Shown here: positions 1 to 7,930 of the stretch, one piece after another
Layout: each line of letters begins with the position of its first letter
Numbering within the stretch: the stretch's first letter is position 1
NCBI GenBank assembly: GCA_047629355.1
Contig: JBLHWU010000165.1
Location: 1-14,914 of the forward strand
Source of the DNA: CAYUNA01 sp047629355
Lineage (GTDB): Bacteria; Bacteroidota; Bacteroidia; Chitinophagales; Saprospiraceae
DNA: 14,914 nt
Reading direction: 5' to 3'
The notes under the pieces: generated by a model
The model's database searches: none
What the model was told of the DNA's origin: nothing
Seen by the model: the letters and a program-made list of their open reading frames with translations, nothing else
Made by a program: the position numbers and the translations under genes

Positions 1-95
1 AGTCTCCTCCCCGCGCCGCCGCCGGCGGCGCGCTTGGTCTCTTGAGGGTGAAAATTCGTTTTACAACGACTTTTCACCCTCAAACTCCCTGAGAT
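1..95 (-). repeat. Double-hairpin intergenic repeat, copy A (cut by window edge)
   Basis: Read on the minus strand, this starts with the box GGGAGTTTGAGGG (plus positions 77-89). A hairpin follows, with a perfect 13-bp outer stem (42-54 against 71-83), an inner CGTT/AACG stem (57-60/65-68) and a 4-base loop. After CAAG comes a very GC-rich palindrome (17-30, core CCGG). The same order is seen at 13801-13880, and in weaker form at 7351-7440 and 14111-14192. No T-run follows the stem, so a classical terminator role is not evident. The GC-rich part contrasts sharply with the AT-rich surroundings. The left edge is unknown because the window starts inside it. Confidence 0.7.
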
Positions 96-137
96 TAGGC
101 GCTTTTTAGATTATTAAAAATCTGCTGAGTTTTCAGC

Positions 138-226
138 AATAAAGGGATTATTTAAGAAATTTTTAGAGGAAACTAACGAAAAAACCTTATTCCTTTGATT
201 GTTCGATTATTTATGTTTACGTACTT
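138..226 (-). repeat. Partial inverted copy of the palindromic MITE-like element
   Basis: Positions 200-226 match the 27-base terminal arm at 10187-10213 with three mismatches. The match runs further inward to the reverse complement of the other half of that element: 194-216 is identical over 23 bases to the reverse complement of 10071-10093, and CAATAAAGG at 138-146 matches near its centre. This is therefore one arm of the element in opposite orientation, diverged inside. The second arm is not recognisable. A small TGCTGA/TCAGCA hairpin (123-138) and double-hairpin copy A lie where it would be. Confidence 0.75.
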
Positions 227-294
227 ATTTCTTTTAAATACAGCATTTTCTGAACTAAATGATGGATGGGTACTTTATATATGAAAAAAAATAA

Positions 295-302
295 TAGATT
301 TG
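295..302 (+). promoter_or_regulatory. Possible -7 promoter element for the surface-protein gene
   Basis: TAGATTTG fits the Bacteroidota -7 consensus TAnnTTTG. It lies about 150 bases before the ATG at 450, which would give a leader of roughly 140 bases. No good TTTG -33 box is seen at the expected distance upstream, so the call is weak. The rest of 227-449 is AT-rich and shows nothing else I can name. Confidence 0.3.
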
Positions 303-449
303 CAAGTACGACAAATTACAAAAACTATTCTAAAATTTTATTGCAACCTCCTTCTCGCAAAGGACAAATTGGTTCAAAAAATTGTTTGAGCAAATTCCCC
401 TCAGTACCTATTTTTAGTCATTTAGAACAAATTATAAATCACAACCGCT

Positions 450-3400
450 ATGTCTGTGTGGAATTCCTTTGTCATAAGAAATAAATTTATTGGTCCTTTT
501 TTGAAAAAAGCATGTATAAAGCTATCCTTTAGTATAATTTTCTGGGCTCTTTGCTCTATGCAACTATGGTCTCAAGTTACAATTACGACCGTTGAACCAA
601 CTAGTCTAACGACTTGCGGCGATGCGCAATCGTTTGAAATGATTATTTCTAATTCTAGCAATGCTACGCTCAACGGCGTCAGTCTGACCATTGATTTGGC
701 GGAAGGGATGGTCTATGAAACAGGGTCGATTGTCGGGATGAATGTGGCAGAATCGAATGTGGCAAACTTAAATGAACCCATTTTTATCTTGCCAAACTTA
801 ATGCCTGCGAATAATTTAAATATTACTTTTTTAGGGAAAGCTAGTTGTGAAACAGCTAATAATATTGGCGATTTCATTAACAATTTCAGTATCAATCATT
901 CGACGGGAATGGACAATGCAAGTTCCTCCGCTTATAATATTCAAGTGCCTTCCATTTCGATTACCAATACCGTTAATGGTTTGGTCAGTGGGACCGTTGG
1001 GACGGCGTTTACGCGAAGTTTTACCATTTCTAACTTTGGTTTTGGAGGAGTGAGTGCGTTGTTTTTTCAGGATGTTCATCCTGCGGGTGTGGCGGTGACG
1101 GGTTCTGATTTTGGAATTTTAAATTTGAATGGAAACACGGCGACGATTACGTTAAGTGAAATAGATTTTAATCAAATTGGCAATGGTGATGGCACGCTGG
1201 ATTTTGGAGAATCTATTACGTTGACAGAGAATTTTGTTTTAATAAGTTGTGAAGATGGACTCTCTGAAATTTCCGTAGGATGGGGCTGTGATGGAGACAT
1301 TTGCGAGACTTTTATGGATTTTGTAGAAGTGATTGTGGAAGCGGAATCGCCTTTTTTGGAATGGTCTTATGGGGCGGTAACGTATGCGAGTTTGTGTGAA
1401 TCAGGTAGCTTAGAAATTCTGATTTTTAACAATATAACGGAGAATTTTCCTGGTGCGGCGGCGGCTTATAATCTTTCCTTAGAGACTGGAATGGGCGCAA
1501 CGAATGAGCCAGATTCTTTGTTGAGAATTCCGTGTTTTGACTTGTCTAATTTTAGCATAGGCAATAGCAATATCGTTTCTGACACCAATGATTTTGCCGG
1601 ATATGGTTTGTTGTTAAATCAGTTTGCATTTGACCCTGATGGTGTCGGCGGTTTGGAAGACTTGGACAATGATGGACAATTTGATGATTTGGCTGCTGGG
1701 GATACTGTTCGACTTTTTTTGAATGCGGGCTTAGATTTTACTTGTTTGGATTGTGCTATTGAAGTGCTTCCGATTCATACCTTTAGATTTGCGCAATCTT
1801 TTAACAGTCAATGTGGAGAAGACTTTTATCAAAAGGACAACAATGATTTTTATACGCATCGAATTGGGGGAAAATCAGTTAGTGATAACTTAGAATTTGA
1901 ATATGAAAACGGGGATACCATTTTTTTGGAGTTTGCTTTCAAAAGAGCTTTTGAAGGGTTTCAATTGGCTTGTTCGGACGATTCTGTTTCGGTTAGTTTG
2001 ACCATTCCAGATGGAGTGACTTTTCAGCCGATACCTGCACCCACTTACAATGAGGAGCTAGTTGATTATGATTTGACGGGAAATGTTTTGATGATTACTG
2101 GAAGTAATTTCAAGGGCAAATTGACCGCTACTTTTACAACCGAATGCGATTCTTCTAATTTCGATTTCTCACTTCCTTGCGCAAATGCAAACGATATACC
2201 AAGTATCCTTAGTTTTGATTATTCCATTGATTATCAATGTTATAGCGATACTTGTTCGGAGCCAGTTAATTTATATTGCGGACGAACGTCTCCTTTTTTC
2301 ATATCTTGTCTATCTCCGACGGATAGTGAAATACTGGGTATCGTAACAGATACTTTCTTTGCCGATAGGGTGACGATGGGGTGGACGGATGAAAATTTGA
2401 CGCAGTTGGTCAACCCAAATGACCCGAATGTTCGCATCAAACATGGAATGTCTAATGATGTCTTGAGATTAGAAGTTTTGGGGACGGTAATCGGATCAGC
2501 CGAGGTTGATAATTCTTTTTTGCGCATCTTTCATTTGCCTTTGACCGAAAAAAAATATTTTACTTATTTAAGTGATACCATTTCGTTTTATGACCACGAA
2601 ACTGAACAGACAATTGTCTGTGCAGGACTGGAAATTCCCGTTATTGATAACTTATACAGTGGGCTTTTTAAGATGGATATTGATTTGAAAGAACGGTTTA
2701 GTACAGGTTGTTTTAGTGGGTTACATTTGACGGAAGGAGATACGATAAGTTTTTCGATTTATGTGAAATTAACGGATGTCAACCTACCGAATTCTTTTTC
2801 TAAAATTCCTAACTTTACTGCTGGGTTTGTTTTTGAATACGAGTCAGAAGAGTTGATTTGTAAACGAAAGAAAGCAGGTTTTAAAGTATTGAGAACCTTA
2901 AATAACTTGGTTGTCAATGCACCTTCTGTTATTAATCAGTGTAACCAAATAACGATTGGAAATAATTTGCAGCAGGGATCAAACCTACCAGATGTCGATG
3001 TTTTTCCATTTGAATATCGCCCTAGCGAGCGTTATGACTCTGTTATTTTTGAGTTGCCACTTGGGTTAAATTATTTAGCTGGAAGTGCTGCTTTAACGTT
3101 TGAATACCGACTTGGAAATACAGATATTGAGCCATTTGAAACGGAGACTGTCCCGATTCCTGACCCTGAAATTTATAGAGAGGGTACGATTTTATTTTTA
3201 AAATTTGTCAATGAGGATATCTATCCAATCGTTGATTTGTTGAAAAAGAATGTCCGTTATGAAATTATTTTTGATTTAAGTTATGATTGTCGTTTAACGC
3301 CGACTTCTCAAATAAAAGCGAACAATTATTTCGAACGATACATCTATTCAACCAATTTGCCATCGGCTGTTTTTATAGCAGATTCAAAAGTGAAAACCTT

Positions 3401-6400
3401 GACTTACCAGCCGCCAAACCGCGCTTTTGGGGCAGAACAACAAACCTTTGAAACCCTTTCCAATGATGTTTTGTGGACTTTTGATTTGTGTAACACCCCT
3501 AATGCACAAGCGGTCGGCGAGGCAGTTCCGAACAATTGGATTACTTTTGAAATCAATGAAACCAATATTGAAATTACAGGGTTATCAGAGGTGACCAATC
3601 CAGCGATTCCTATCCCAATGACGCTTGATACCTATGGAAGTTCAGGAAAGTTTTGGTCAAAAATAGGAACGATAGATTCGCTGACTTGTCGTAGTTTTCA
3701 GTTGGATGCGACCTTTGAAAATTGCTCCATTGATACTGTCAACATGCGGTCTGGATTTAACTGTACGGGTTATCCTGTTGACCCCGATGTAGGTTATGAA
3801 GTGTTGGAAGGCAATGATGTTTTGGGAGACTATTACGACTGCGGGATTCCTGAGTTGACGGAGCAATTGTTGTTGCTTCCGCGAAATCCAGATTTTCAAA
3901 TTAGCTTGGTCAATGCGCCTACGGGACTTTCTGATTTGTGTCAATCTTTAGCCTATGAATTCCGAATTTTAAATACGCAAATTGGTCCAGCATTTGAATT
4001 AGAAATTGAAGTGAATTTGCCACCTGGAGAAGGAACAACGTTGCTTTTTGGGACTTCTGAATTCAAATATCCAATCGACCAGCCATACCAAAATCTACCC
4101 GAACCTACGAATATTCCGGGTACGAATCGTTACGTTTGGAACTTATCCGATTTAGACCCGTCTTTAGCGGCATTAGGCTTGGTGGGTTCTGATAAGTCAC
4201 CAGAAAATGAGGTGTTAATTCGCTTTCAGTTATTGACCAATTGTGATTATTTGGATGGATTTGTCCCTCAATTGACCGCCAGAGGAATTAGTATTTGCAA
4301 TGAAATAAATGAGTCTGTTCCCTTTGCTTTTCCACCGCTCTTGCTGAACGGATTTGTTGCAGAGAACAATTATTTGATGAACATGAATGTTTCTGCAATT
4401 CAGCCTTGTGGCGCGCCAAGTACGGTGTGGTTATCGGCTGGAAATATTGGGACAGCAGATAGCAATTCAGGACAGGGTATTGTCGTGATTATGGATGCTA
4501 ATTTTGATTATGTACCCAATTCAATTACTGATATTCAAAATTTTCCAACTCCAATAGAGCCATCGAATACCCTTGTGGATACGGTTAGAATCTTAGAATG
4601 GGACTTTCCAGAAGGACTTTCTGCGAATGCTTTCTTGCAACTTTCTTTTGAAGTCAAAACCGTAAATCCAGCCCTTTTAAGCTGTGGCACGACAGATTTG
4701 ATTGCTCAAATAAAGCAATTGACGACAATTGATTGCGTAACTGAACCACAGGGCTTTTGTGAGATTAATGTGGTTTTGGAACAGCGACAATTTTCAACAC
4801 CAGTCGTTTTTCCAGATTTCGTTTTCAATACCGCTTCGGCAACGGCCATTCCAATTGATAATGCTAACGAAGTGGTTACTTTTGATTTTGAAATAACGAA
4901 TGTTTCAGATTTAGACTACGCGGATTCTTTGGTGGTTAGCGTTTATCAAGACCTTAATGGAAATGGCGAATTGGAGGAGAATATAGATGGGCTATTGATG
5001 CATCATTTTTTAAGTGATACGACAATATTGGTGGGAAACGCAGCTAGTTTTCAATTTGAAACCAACCTTCCCAATTCGGCTTTATGCCAATTGATGTTAG
5101 TTTTAGCTACCGATGAAAATGCCTGCTTGTGTGAAACGCAAGCCATTCCGGTTCCTTTCGTTCAATTAGAAAACACGATTCAAAATGATACCCTTTGTCT
5201 TCACGAATCAGTCGTTTTAGGTCTGTCTCTAGCTGATGATTATATTTATGAATGGCAACCTGCGGGTGCATTTGTAGCAAATATTTCCAATCCAACTTAT
5301 CTTTTTACGGGAACGTTGCCAGCTGAAAGTTTCATCACCGAAAGTTTCATTCTAACTACTACCCGACTTGGCGGCTGTATGAGTAGCGATACCGTAGAAA
5401 TCACGACGATTCAAAATAATGTTGATTTAGAAGTCTCGGATTACAACGGTTCAGACATCAGTTGTTTCGGTGCAAATGACGCCTTTATCAATTCGACAAT
5501 TGAAGTATTATTGGGTGATTTTACCGTTGAATGGAACACGGGCGATACCATCTCGATGCTTAATAACCTTCCTCCAGGAATGTATGAAATTAAGGTAACG
5601 GACAACCAAAATTGTCAAAGCATCGAGTCTGTTCTCATTGAAGAACCAGCGGAAGTCGATGGCGAAATTGAGATAACAACCGAATATTTTGGTTTCGACG
5701 TCCAATGTTTTGAAGGCGAGAATGGGGCAGTTGAATTATTGGCAATAGGCGGTACTGGCGCATTGACATTTGCGTGGTCGAATGGAAGCACGGAGAGCAT
5801 TTTGACCAATATCTCCGCTGGAAATTACGAAGTAACGATAACGGATTTGAATGCTTGTTCTGATACGGAAATTGTCTATTTAACAGAGCCGCTACCTATT
5901 GTTTTGAGTGTACAAACAGTTGATAATTTGTGTTTTGGCGACAAAGAAGGCATCATTGAAATTATTGACGCAGAGCCTGAGAGCACATATCAATTTGGCT
6001 TAGATTGTAATAATTTTTCCACCAATACCTTTTTTCCAAATCTTGCAGCAAGTGACTATATTATCTGTGTTCAAACAACGACGGATTGCATTTATGAAAA
6101 TGAAATAAGCATTGAACAACCGCCGGAATTGACCGTTGAAATCATCCAAGATACCGTCGTTTTTCTTGGAGAATCTGCGCTACTTTTTGCAGAAACGAGT
6201 TATCCAATTGATAGTCTTATATGGTCGCCGAGAGCGTATTTAAATTGCATGAATTGCTTAGAAGTGGAAGCGAGTGTCCTCGAAAATACTGTTTTCACAG
6301 TCACTGTTTTTGACCTCAATGATTGCGAAGCGAAGGATGCTGCATTGGTCGGCATCAATAAAAAGCCGCGAATTTTCGTACCCAATGTCTTTTCTCCAAA

Positions 6401-6659
6401 TGGTGATGGCATGAATGATTTTCTACTCATTTTTGCGGACAGTGGAGTAGAGGAGATTGCTGAGTTTAAAATTTTCTCTCGTTGGGGCAGTTTAATTTTT
6501 GAGCAAAATAATTTTCAACCGAACGACCCTGTATACGGTTGGGATGGCGTTTTTCAAAGTAAGAAAATGGATGCGTCAGTGTTTGTTTGGTTTCTGAAAG
6601 CGACTTTGATTGATGGAAGTGAGGTATTGCTGAAGGGGGATTTTACGTTGCTGCGGTGA
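450..6659 (+). CDS. Giant secreted surface protein with SprB repeats and T9SS type B C-terminal domain
   Basis: This 2069-residue protein is probably exported by Sec and then carried over the outer membrane by the type IX secretion system, to be surface-bound or released as an adhesin-like protein. The first 42 residues hold a basic stretch (FLKK), a hydrophobic run and a likely cleavage site after WSQ. An in-frame TTG at 501 would give a more normal 25-residue signal peptide, but ATG 450 is preferred. Residues 43 to about 1660 are beta-rich, DUF11/CARDB-like repeats with scattered cysteines. Aspartate-rich, calcium-loop-like segments lie near 241-256, 394-420 and 1500-1517. Three SprB-like repeats, each starting near a CF motif and ending in EP or QP, lie near 1667-1732, 1750-1814 and 1824-1891. 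An Ig-like segment follows (about 1895-1968). The C-terminus from about 1971 (FVPNVFSPNGDGMNDF to GDFTLLR) is the gliding-motility-associated type B sorting domain. No PorP/SprF partner lies next to it. The ligand is unknown. Confidence 0.9.
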   Translation: MSVWNSFVIRNKFIGPFLKKACIKLSFSIIFWALCSMQLWSQVTITTVEPTSLTTCGDAQSFEMIISNSSNATLNGVSLTIDLAEGMVYETGSIVGMNVAESNVANLNEPIFILPNLMPANNLNITFLGKASCETANNIGDFINNFSINHSTGMDNASSSAYNIQVPSISITNTVNGLVSGTVGTAFTRSFTISNFGFGGVSALFFQDVHPAGVAVTGSDFGILNLNGNTATITLSEIDFNQIGNGDGTLDFGESITLTENFVLISCEDGLSEISVGWGCDGDICETFMDFVEVIVEAESPFLEWSYGAVTYASLCESGSLEILIFNNITENFPGAAAAYNLSLETGMGATNEPDSLLRIPCFDLSNFSIGNSNIVSDTNDFAGYGLLLNQFAFDPDGVGGLEDLDNDGQFDDLAAGDTVRLFLNAGLDFTCLDCAIEVLPIHTFRFAQSFNSQCGEDFYQKDNNDFYTHRIGGKSVSDNLEFEYENGDTIFLEFAFKRAFEGFQLACSDDSVSVSLTIPDGVTFQPIPAPTYNEELVDYDLTGNVLMITGSNFKGKLTATFTTECDSSNFDFSLPCANANDIPSILSFDYSIDYQCYSDTCSEPVNLYCGRTSPFFISCLSPTDSEILGIVTDTFFADRVTMGWTDENLTQLVNPNDPNVRIKHGMSNDVLRLEVLGTVIGSAEVDNSFLRIFHLPLTEKKYFTYLSDTISFYDHETEQTIVCAGLEIPVIDNLYSGLFKMDIDLKERFSTGCFSGLHLTEGDTISFSIYVKLTDVNLPNSFSKIPNFTAGFVFEYESEELICKRKKAGFKVLRTLNNLVVNAPSVINQCNQITIGNNLQQGSNLPDVDVFPFEYRPSERYDSVIFELPLGLNYLAGSAALTFEYRLGNTDIEPFETETVPIPDPEIYREGTILFLKFVNEDIYPIVDLLKKNVRYEIIFDLSYDCRLTPTSQIKANNYFERYIYSTNLPSAVFIADSKVKTLTYQPPNRAFGAEQQTFETLSNDVLWTFDLCNTPNAQAVGEAVPNNWITFEINETNIEITGLSEVTNPAIPIPMTLDTYGSSGKFWSKIGTIDSLTCRSFQLDATFENCSIDTVNMRSGFNCTGYPVDPDVGYEVLEGNDVLGDYYDCGIPELTEQLLLLPRNPDFQISLVNAPTGLSDLCQSLAYEFRILNTQIGPAFELEIEVNLPPGEGTTLLFGTSEFKYPIDQPYQNLPEPTNIPGTNRYVWNLSDLDPSLAALGLVGSDKSPENEVLIRFQLLTNCDYLDGFVPQLTARGISICNEINESVPFAFPPLLLNGFVAENNYLMNMNVSAIQPCGAPSTVWLSAGNIGTADSNSGQGIVVIMDANFDYVPNSITDIQNFPTPIEPSNTLVDTVRILEWDFPEGLSANAFLQLSFEVKTVNPALLSCGTTDLIAQIKQLTTIDCVTEPQGFCEINVVLEQRQFSTPVVFPDFVFNTASATAIPIDNANEVVTFDFEITNVSDLDYADSLVVSVYQDLNGNGELEENIDGLLMHHFLSDTTILVGNAASFQFETNLPNSALCQLMLVLATDENACLCETQAIPVPFVQLENTIQNDTLCLHESVVLGLSLADDYIYEWQPAGAFVANISNPTYLFTGTLPAESFITESFILTTTRLGGCMSSDTVEITTIQNNVDLEVSDYNGSDISCFGANDAFINSTIEVLLGDFTVEWNTGDTISMLNNLPPGMYEIKVTDNQNCQSIESVLIEEPAEVDGEIEITTEYFGFDVQCFEGENGAVELLAIGGTGALTFAWSNGSTESILTNISAGNYEVTITDLNACSDTEIVYLTEPLPIVLSVQTVDNLCFGDKEGIIEIIDAEPESTYQFGLDCNNFSTNTFFPNLAASDYIICVQTTTDCIYENEISIEQPPELTVEIIQDTVVFLGESALLFAETSYPIDSLIWSPRAYLNCMNCLEVEASVLENTVFTVTVFDLNDCEAKDAALVGINKKPRIFVPNVFSPNGDGMNDFLLIFADSGVEEIAEFKIFSRWGSLIFEQNNFQPNDPVYGWDGVFQSKKMDASVFVWFLKATLIDGSEVLLKGDFTLLR

Positions 6660-6702
6660 TTAGGTGTGGTGTTTTTAGAAATTCCTGTAGAAATAAGAAA
6701 TT

Positions 6703-6742
6703 CTCTAACTCACAATAAAGTGTGTTAGAGGATTTTCTTTTT
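6703..6742. terminator. Bidirectional terminator between the surface-protein gene and tRNA-Cys
   Basis: An 11-bp stem with one mismatch (6703-6713 against 6720-6730) closes a 6-base loop and is followed on the plus strand by a T-rich tract. It starts 43 bases after the stop of the surface-protein gene. It also lies 18 bases past the 3' end of tRNA-Cys on the minus strand, where the following sequence is only moderately T-rich. Termination on the plus strand is the stronger inference. Confidence 0.75.
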
Positions 6743-6748
6743 AATATG

Positions 6749-6819
6749 AGGTCGGTAGCGGATTTGAACCGCTGTACAAGGTTTTGCAGACCTTTGCCTA
6801 ACCGCTCGGCCAACCGACC
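6749..6819 (-). tRNA. tRNA-Cys (anticodon GCA)
   Basis: The minus strand folds as a 71-base cloverleaf. A 7-bp acceptor stem pairs GGTCGGT with ACCGACC, and the discriminator is U, as expected for tRNA-Cys. The D arm contains AGCGGTTA. The anticodon loop is CTGCAAA with GCA at plus positions 6787-6785. The T arm contains GGTTCAAATCC. CCA is not encoded and would be added afterwards. The gene stands alone, with a -7 box upstream and a hairpin downstream. Confidence 0.97.
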
Positions 6820-6867
6820 AGGTTGATGAAAATTAAGAGAAAAAACTCTTCTTTTTCAAAGCGGATG

Positions 6868-6875
6868 CAAATATA
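6868..6875 (-). promoter_or_regulatory. -7 promoter element of tRNA-Cys
   Basis: On the minus strand the sequence reads TATATTTGCATCCGC, a full match to the Bacteroidota TAnnTTTG -7 element in the GC-extended form often seen before stable RNA genes. It lies about 50 bases upstream of the mature tRNA 5' end. No clear -33 TTTG box is visible. Confidence 0.6.
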
Positions 6876-6960
6876 CAGACTTTTTTAATATCGTGCTTAA
6901 AATTCATAATTTTTTTTAAATATTATGAAAAAAAACCAAGCATTCGTCGAAAAAACTGGA

Positions 6961-6988
6961 TTTGCTATTTGAAAATGCTGCACTTTCG
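6961..6988 (+). promoter_or_regulatory. Possible promoter of the YbjQ-family gene
   Basis: TTTG at 6961-6964 and CACTTTCG at 6981-6988 resemble -33 and -7 elements, but the 16-base spacing is short and the -7 match is imperfect. Transcription would begin about 25-30 bases before the ATG at 7023. Just upstream an AT-rich hairpin (TTCATAAT 6903-6910 / ATTATGAA 6922-6929) separates this region from the divergent tRNA promoter. Confidence 0.25.
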
Positions 6989-7022
6989 CAACGATACTAT
7001 TCACTAGTCAAAAATTGAACCA

Positions 7023-7337
7023 ATGATCATTAGCACCATAGATTTTATTCCAGGAAAAGAAATTTCTGAAGTCATCGACATCGCGAGAGGCAGCACCGTA
7101 AGGGCTCGAAGCATCGGTCGAGATATTTTTGCAGGACTGAAAAATTTAGTCGGCGGCGAGATTTCAGAATATACGCAATTGATGTCTGACTCCCGCGAGC
7201 ACGCAATTGAACGCATGATTGCTGATGCCGAAAGAATGGATGCAGATGCTATTATCAATGTACGCTTTATGACGGCAATGGTAATGCAAGGGTGTTCAGA
7301 AATTTTGGCGTATGGGACGGCGGTTAAATTGAAATGA
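7023..7337 (+). CDS. YbjQ/UPF0145 family protein (putative heavy-metal-binding domain)
   Basis: This 104-residue cytoplasmic protein has no signal peptide or membrane segment and matches the full length of the YbjQ/UPF0145 family (PF01906). Family features seen: the opening strand ending in PGKEI (10-14), GSTVRARSIGRDIFAGLKN (23-41), the VGGEISEYT segment (43-51), an REHAIERM helix (58-65), the MDADAIINVRF strand (72-82), and the closing AYGTAVK (96-102). The family is oligomeric and often called a heavy-metal-binding domain, but no biochemical role is firmly established. Cys91 is the only cysteine, so nothing in the sequence proves metal binding. The gene stands alone. Repeat copy B begins 14 bases after its stop and may form its transcript end. 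Confidence 0.9.
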   Translation: MIISTIDFIPGKEISEVIDIARGSTVRARSIGRDIFAGLKNLVGGEISEYTQLMSDSREHAIERMIADAERMDADAIINVRFMTAMVMQGCSEILAYGTAVKLK

Positions 7338-7350
7338 TAGATTAAAACAA

Positions 7351-7440
7351 GAGGCGTCTGAGGATGAAAAATGATTTTGTGAAAAATATTTTTTATCCCC
7401 AAGACCCTAAACGTGACGCCGCAGGCATGATTTACGGACA
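7351..7440 (+). repeat. Double-hairpin intergenic repeat, copy B (diverged)
   Basis: The box GAGGCGTCTGAGG (7351-7363) leads into a hairpin with a 12-bp stem that uses G-T pairs (7362-7373 against 7387-7398), followed by CCAAG. A CGCCGCAGGC segment comes next, where the other copies have their GC-rich second hairpin; here only a short GCC/GGC pairing remains. The order and the box match copies A and C, but this one is the weakest. It lies directly after the YbjQ-family stop codon. Nothing further is recognised from 7441 to 7580. Confidence 0.5.
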
Positions 7441-7580
7441 CAAGAAAAAATCACAACAGCGAGTGGGCAGACCCTAGATACTGGTGTGATTTTATAAATC
7501 CGTTTTTTGCTAATTATTAGCCATTTAAAGATTGTAAAACATTATAATGACTGCAATGTATCGTAGACCGTATTGGGTTT

Positions 7581-7629
7581 ATTTTGGGGGGCAGATTCTG
7601 GTTTGCGACCAGAATCTGCCCCTCAAAAT
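7581..7629. repeat. Strong 21-bp hairpin
   Basis: The arms 7581-7601 and 7609-7629 pair over 21 bp with a single G-T pair, around the 7-base loop tttgcga. The core arm is GGGGCAGATTCTGG. No T-run follows on either strand, and no gene ends nearby except the YbjQ-family gene about 240 bases upstream. It differs in sequence from the double-hairpin family, though it also has a G-rich outer arm. Confidence 0.7.
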
Positions 7630-7780
7630 AACTTTGTCAATATAATTTATTTTTATAAAATAAGTATAAATAATATGCGTATTTATACGTAATTTCTACG
7701 CATTTTAACTGAATTTAGCATGATTTTTGTAATATTTAGGTAACGGATAGTAATTAATTGAGTAATTTTATAAGTATCTT

Positions 7781-7857
7781 TTTTTGCTATTTTTCCTTTA
7801 AAAATGTATTCAATAGCGCCTGCTATTGAATGATTTTAAAGAAAAACTATCGAAAAA
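7781..7857. repeat. Long imperfect AT-rich palindrome upstream of the pseudo-peptidase lipoprotein
   Basis: A perfect 10-bp core stem (ATTCAATAGC 7808-7817 / GCTATTGAAT 7822-7831) with loop gcct continues outward as CTTTAAAAAT/ATTTTAAAG and then imperfect TTTTT...AAAAA pairing. The whole covers about 77 bases. It ends about 75 bases before the ATG at 7931, so it could be a 5' leader structure or another palindromic repeat. The flanks 7630-7780 and 7858-7930 are AT-rich, with no other signal I can support. Confidence 0.6.
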
Positions 7858-7930
7858 CTCTTGTCTAAAATTTTTACCAAATTAGTTGCCACGCGTTACT
7901 TAGTATTTTACAAAAACAAAAACAAAAACT

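Noticed and set aside
304..325. Possible third terminal repeat (AAGTACG followed by A-rich sequence)
   Set aside because: Only about seven bases match the element end before the similarity is lost, too little in AT-rich DNA.
266..484. 72-codon open frame overlapping the start of the surface-protein gene
   Set aside because: It has low-complexity composition, no recognisable domain, overlaps the next gene's start and lies in AT-rich leader sequence; a chance frame is more likely.
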